A stretch of 64,000 bases of DNA. Source: Tamarix chinensis. Taxonomy: Eukaryota; Streptophyta; Magnoliopsida; Caryophyllales; Tamaricaceae. Under the pieces are notes generated by a model. The model was not told the DNA's origin. It did not search any database and was given only the letters and a program-made list of their open reading frames with translations. The position numbers and the translations under genes are program-made. Each line of letters starts with the position of its first letter. The first letter of the stretch is position 1. Shown one piece after another: positions 60,237-64,000 of the stretch. The stretch spans positions 33,583,262 through 33,647,261 of the forward strand of contig CM060175.1 in NCBI GenBank assembly GCA_030549775.1. The letters are read 5' to 3'.

Positions 60237-61625
60237 TGCCTAACTTCTAACTGCAAGTACATGGTGTTTAATTAGCATGCAAGTTCAATCCCATAGGGAC
60301 TTGGAAGTGAGTAATGGGATAGTGAAAAGATCTCCTACGTCTAGACTAAAGATAGGGGCATATGATGTCTAACTCTAAATGAAAAGAAAATGTGAAAACT
60401 AAATCCAACTATAATATAAGAACAAGTGAAATTCAATTAGAGAAAATGCTAAGGTTTCGCCCCAATGTGATTGAATATTAACCCTAAATCCCAAATCAAA
60501 ATACTTTGTCATGAATGCCAACCAAAGTATGTAGTATAATGCTCTCTCAAGCCACTACACTCTATTGTCAATTATGACTCATCTATATCTAGTATGAATC
60601 AAAAATTGGGCAATCCATTGTTATGTATCATATTTCCTTTTTTTAGTTGTAGAATCCAACCAATGTCTCTTGACTTTGTGGTTTGATTTCTATTCATGAT
60701 AATGGAGCCGACTCCGACTCATCTCTCAAATGTCGCTAGGTCTCTAAATTATAATAGAAAAGTGATAAATTTTCTCTATTATTTCTATTAAATCATTAGC
60801 ACAATACATATGACAAGGAATTAGATTGGCAAGGTTCAGATTCTCAGTACATTCGGATCAGGGAATTTCCCTTCACCTCAACATAGATTAGTTAGCCAAT
60901 CATGGCTTTCATTCAGCTCAACATCTTAAACATAGAGAATTGAATCAATTGAAAATATAAATAAAATCCAAAGGAAAAATATAATAACCTCATTATTCAA
61001 GACCATAAATTCATTGTTATATCCTTCCGATCAAGAATAAGAAATTGAGATCAAGAGATGGAATATTATGGATGAATTGGAGATGGGATTGGTTTGGGTG
61101 ATACCAAACAAGTAACTCTAGATATTTCTTTAGTGCTCTCAAAATCACCGTCTTTTTATCCCATTTGCTTCTCCCTTGAATTGAACAAAAAATAAGTTTA
61201 TATATACGTAACTACCCATCAACATGGCCGTGTAAATTAAGACAGGAGTGTCATTTCGCTGCTTCAACTTTGTGCATATTTTGTATTTTGGCTATCACTT
61301 CTTTCTTTGACTTTGGATTAATCTGATTTTTGATGCATTGGAAAGATAAAAAAATATCTACAACTTTCATGTTCAACACTTTTCCAAATTCATATCGCAT
61401 CATGTTTCTATATTTAAGTCTTTATTCCTTTTCATATTTTGAGCACTTGCTTTTGCTTCTATTTTGTTCCAACTATTTAAATCTCATATTCTTAAAATAC
61501 TTACAAAATATGATCAAGAGCATTAAATAAGAAAAAGTGGACAAAATTATGAAAAAAGGTGTTATCGAATTACATTAAATCTTCATGTTAAATTCTATAT
61601 GATTAACATAATTCATTCCTATCGA
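60237..61625 (-). mobile_element. 3' LTR of another Athila/Tat-type element
   Basis: Its left end (TGCCTAACTTCTAACTGCAAG) interrupts the Athila gag. It carries the AAGTTCAATCCCATAGGGACTTGG phrase common in such LTRs. On the minus strand it starts just after a CCCGGGGTAG purine-rich site. There are no convincing genes inside. It is about 1.39 kb. Confidence 0.7.
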
Positions 61626-62062
61626 CTACCCCGGGCTTGACTTAATACTTGTCCTCAAGCAACCAACACATATAAAAGTAAATACTAGAAGTGATAGGTA
61701 AAAATGTGATTCCTTTACTAGCAAATATTGTTCAAACACTCACTTCACATCAAATCAAATCAACTCGTCAAGACCCCAAAATTCATCAAAATGTAAAAGC
61801 ACAATTTTCGAAAATATTATTCAGGTTGCATACTTAGGAAAGAAATGGAAATGGATTGTTGAGTTCTCAAGTCAAAATCATGCAAAGAACATCATACAAG
61901 GATAACATATTGTGTGGGTTGTACGTAACCATGAGCTAAACTCATACAAGACTCAAGTTTCAAACTAGCAACCTCACTTTAGGTATTGGGACACTCCTCT
62001 CTCATGTTTATTTATATGAATTAATTTGGAAGTTTTTCTCAAGTCCTTTCACTCATGAACAT
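61626..62062 (-). other. internal 3' tail of the element at 60237
   Basis: The minus strand has TTGCTTGAGGACAAG (61648-61662), the well-known phrase upstream of the polypurine tract in Athila/Tat elements. It is cut at 62063 by an F1 LTR. Confidence 0.65.
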
Positions 62063-62163
62063 TGTAACACCCCCAAAATTCACTACTAAAAAATTTTTTT
62101 TAATTAAAAGAAAATTAGCGGAAGCAAGTTAATAAACCGTGAACTTTGGGAGTATTACCGCCA

Positions 62164-62209
62164 CACTCAGTACCAAATCGGTTCACTCATACCATTCCGG
62201 TACCAAGTG
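62164..62209 (-). other. F1 terminal stem-loop with many G-U pairs
   Basis: Arms 62164-62182 and 62191-62209 differ at six of 19 positions. Five of these are G-U pairs in the sense RNA. Confidence 0.72.
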
Positions 62210-62827
62210 CTAAGGCTAAAAGAGTAAAATACAGTTTTATGAGAAACTTAAGCATTTAAAAATCAGAGTCGCACAACAATCAGCTTACGAGAGTAAAATC
62301 CAACACCGATGATTACAAAATAACAAACACATTGAATTTTAAAAGGGATAATTTAAAACCCTAAAATTTACGGACACTACCTTACGCACTTTCCCGAGAG
62401 CCCACTTGAATAGCACCTGAATACAACCTGCAAGGGGTACTGCCCATTGAATAGGTAGGGGCCCCACGAAGGGAATCCTTCAGTACTATGGTACTGAGTA
62501 ACCCTTTAAAAATGCACTTAAAATACAGGAACGCAATGTAACACATGAAATACTACTACATTCATATATAACCATAGGTATAAACATGATATTCGGATCC
62601 ATTTATTCACACATCCAATAATTCAATCAGATATTAATAGTGGATACGTAACATTCACTTTCATTTATTCGCTTACTAACAAGTCAACCAATATCAATAG
62701 GCCATAATGAGTAATCGATATATTTTGAGCCTTAAGGCCATTGGTCCATCATTAATCAATCATCTCAATGATTAGCATTTTTCCATAACTTATTCACATC
62801 CAAAACAAATTTTATTGAGCTCGGGAC

Positions 62828-62990
62828 CCCCACTATTCTGGCCGGTAGATCGGAATACATATATGTATATATCATCCAGGGTAAAAACATCCTGGGCCAC
62901 CATTATATCCGGTGGATCGATACTCATGAACATCATATAGGGCAAAACATCCTAGGCCACTATTATTTTTGGTGGATCGGTACTCGTCAT
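62828..62990 (-). repeat. F1 cassette, one block of three units
   Basis: CCACTATTCTGGCCGGTAGATC and two related units, 60-70 bp apart. Confidence 0.78.
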
Positions 62991-63078
62991 ATAAATCAAC
63001 TGGTCCCGGCTCATTAATCTTTCACTTTAACGATTAGTATTTTCCCTTTTTATTCAGCACAACAATTCCATTTATTTG

Positions 63079-64000
63079 TGAAATACCCCAAAAATCCTAA
63101 TTTAAGAATTATGGAAAAATGATGATTTATAAGAGAAAATTAAGAAAATAAATTACTTCATTAAATAAAGAGGAATTTAATTGAGGAAAATAAAGATAAA
63201 TCAATAAATAAATTATTTATAAAATTTTAGACATTTTACTAATTAGAAGGGAAGTTAAGGAAAATTTATCCAAAATAGCCCAATTAATCTAAAAATAAAT
63301 CTAATTATTATTCTTAAAATAATTATTATTAGAATTAAATATCTAAATTAAATATATAAATAAATAAAGACCCAAATACCCCAACCCAACCATTTTATCA
63401 TTTTTCCCTTTTTCTCCTTTCTTTTCTTTTTTTTTCTTTTTTTTTCTTTTCTTCCTCCTTTACTTATTTCCTTTTCCCCCATTTTTCTCCCCTGGTTTGG
63501 GACAGCCCACGGCCCAAACTCTCCTTCCTTCACCCCCTCGCATGACCAGGCCCGCTCAGGCTCCTTCGTCGCCCGTTGCCCCCAGCCGGCCGAACCGCCC
63601 TCTTTTTTTTCTTTTCCTTCCTTCCCCTGGACCGACTGGTCCACCCTGCCTGTCTTCTTCTTCCCAGCCCGACCTGCAACGTCGACTTGCAGCCCCGATT
63701 CTGCCGGCAGCCACCAGCCAACGACCGGTCGTCCTCACCTGCCCCTCTCCCTGTCATTTTCTTCCCTCTTTTCGACCCCGACCAAGTCCCTCTCTCCCCT
63801 TCCCGCGTGCCCCTCTCTTTCCCTTTTCTTCTCCCCCTTCCCGACCTAACCTGCCATGGCAAGACCTGCACCGCCTACCACCGGCCGGCCACCTGTACAC
63901 CTGCCCCGCTCGTCTCTTTCTTCCCTTGTTGTCTTCCACCTCCCAATTGCCTATAAATACCCTCTTTCGGCAGCCATAATCAGCCCCTCCTTCGATTTTG
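63079..64000 (+). mobile_element. F1 LTR, plus orientation, cut by window edge
   Basis: It begins TGAAATACCCCAAAAATCC, then an AT-rich start, a CT tract (63400-63490), a C-rich stretch and a TATA box at 63951, all in F1 order. The long C-rich open frames (63497-63979) lie upstream of the TATA box and are composition artefacts. Confidence 0.85.
63951..63959 (+). promoter_or_regulatory. LTR TATA box (CTATAAATA)
   Basis: CTATAAATACCCTC, same flanks as other F1 copies. Confidence 0.6.

Larger units (their letters stand above)
62063..63078 (-). mobile_element. F1 LTR (38376-type), interrupted
   Basis: It starts TGTAACACCCCC. It closely follows 38376-39480, with AGTAACCCTTTAA, the stem-loop and the second cassette block (62828-62990); the first cassette block is absent. 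It is cut at 63079 by a plus-oriented F1 LTR. Its other end is outside the window. Confidence 0.85.

Noticed and set aside
63497..63979. 160-residue Pro/Ser-rich open frame
   Set aside because: C-rich LTR U3 sequence upstream of the TATA box. Long frames on both strands have the same cause.

Overview
The window is a repeat-only stretch of a large seed-plant nuclear genome. I find no host gene, tRNA, rRNA or CRISPR array. Nearly every interpretable block belongs to Ty3/gypsy LTR retrotransposons, nested up to four deep. Plant origin is supported by priming sites for initiator tRNA-Met and plant tRNA-Asp, Athila-type gag, teloboxes, and stops that look like decay of methylated cytosines. The species cannot be named from the sequence.

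Family F1 has very long LTRs (about 4-5 kb; TGTAACACCCC...GGGGYATTTCA on the + strand when the element is minus-oriented). Element E1 (1-13527, minus) has a 39-bp sliver of its 3' LTR, a polypurine tract, decayed pol (integrase 194-1969, RNase H/RT 1976-2692, RT/protease 2746-3627), decayed gag (8264-9313), an intact initiator-Met PBS (9561-9572) and its 5' LTR (9576-13527). An F1 solo LTR (3633-8258, TSD GCCTG) splits gag from protease. Other F1 solo LTRs are 31847-36783 (minus, TSD TAAGT), 36867-46948 (plus, TSD CAACC) and, inside the latter, 38376-43362 (minus, TSD TCTAC). Decayed or cut-off copies lie at 16338-19562, 19563-22261, 23087-24300, 62063-63078 and 63079-64000.

Family F2 has LTRs of about 3 kb with clustered palindromes of the AACCAGTCGACTGGTT type. 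Pieces lie at 13528-15417 and 25980-28377. Element E2 (about 30145-58380, minus) has a 3' LTR broken by two F1 solo LTRs, a decayed pol (48320-50460), a decayed initiator-Met PBS (57718-57729) and a truncated 5' LTR (57733-58380).

E3 (50465-57511, minus) lies inside E2. It is an Athila/Tat-like element with two LTRs of about 1 kb, a tRNA-Asp-type PBS, a decayed gag, no visible pol, and a decayed ORF on the opposite strand resembling the putative plant transposon protein/env-like domain. A second Athila fragment (58381-60236, plus) keeps PBS and gag. It is cut by another Athila/Tat-type 3' LTR (60237-61625, minus), whose internal tail is cut by two nested F1 LTRs running off the right edge.

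Stretches 15418-16320, 22262-23086, 24301-25979, 51543-53336 and 54111-55369 hold AT-rich sequence without a recognised gene. No clearly new molecular system is visible. The most promising unexplained signals are a stem-loop near the end of every well-preserved F1 LTR whose arms differ mostly in ways that keep G-U pairs in the sense RNA, a two-by-three repeat cassette in F1 LTRs, palindrome clusters in F2 LTRs, a large head-to-head LTR inverted repeat, and the antisense ORF of E3.
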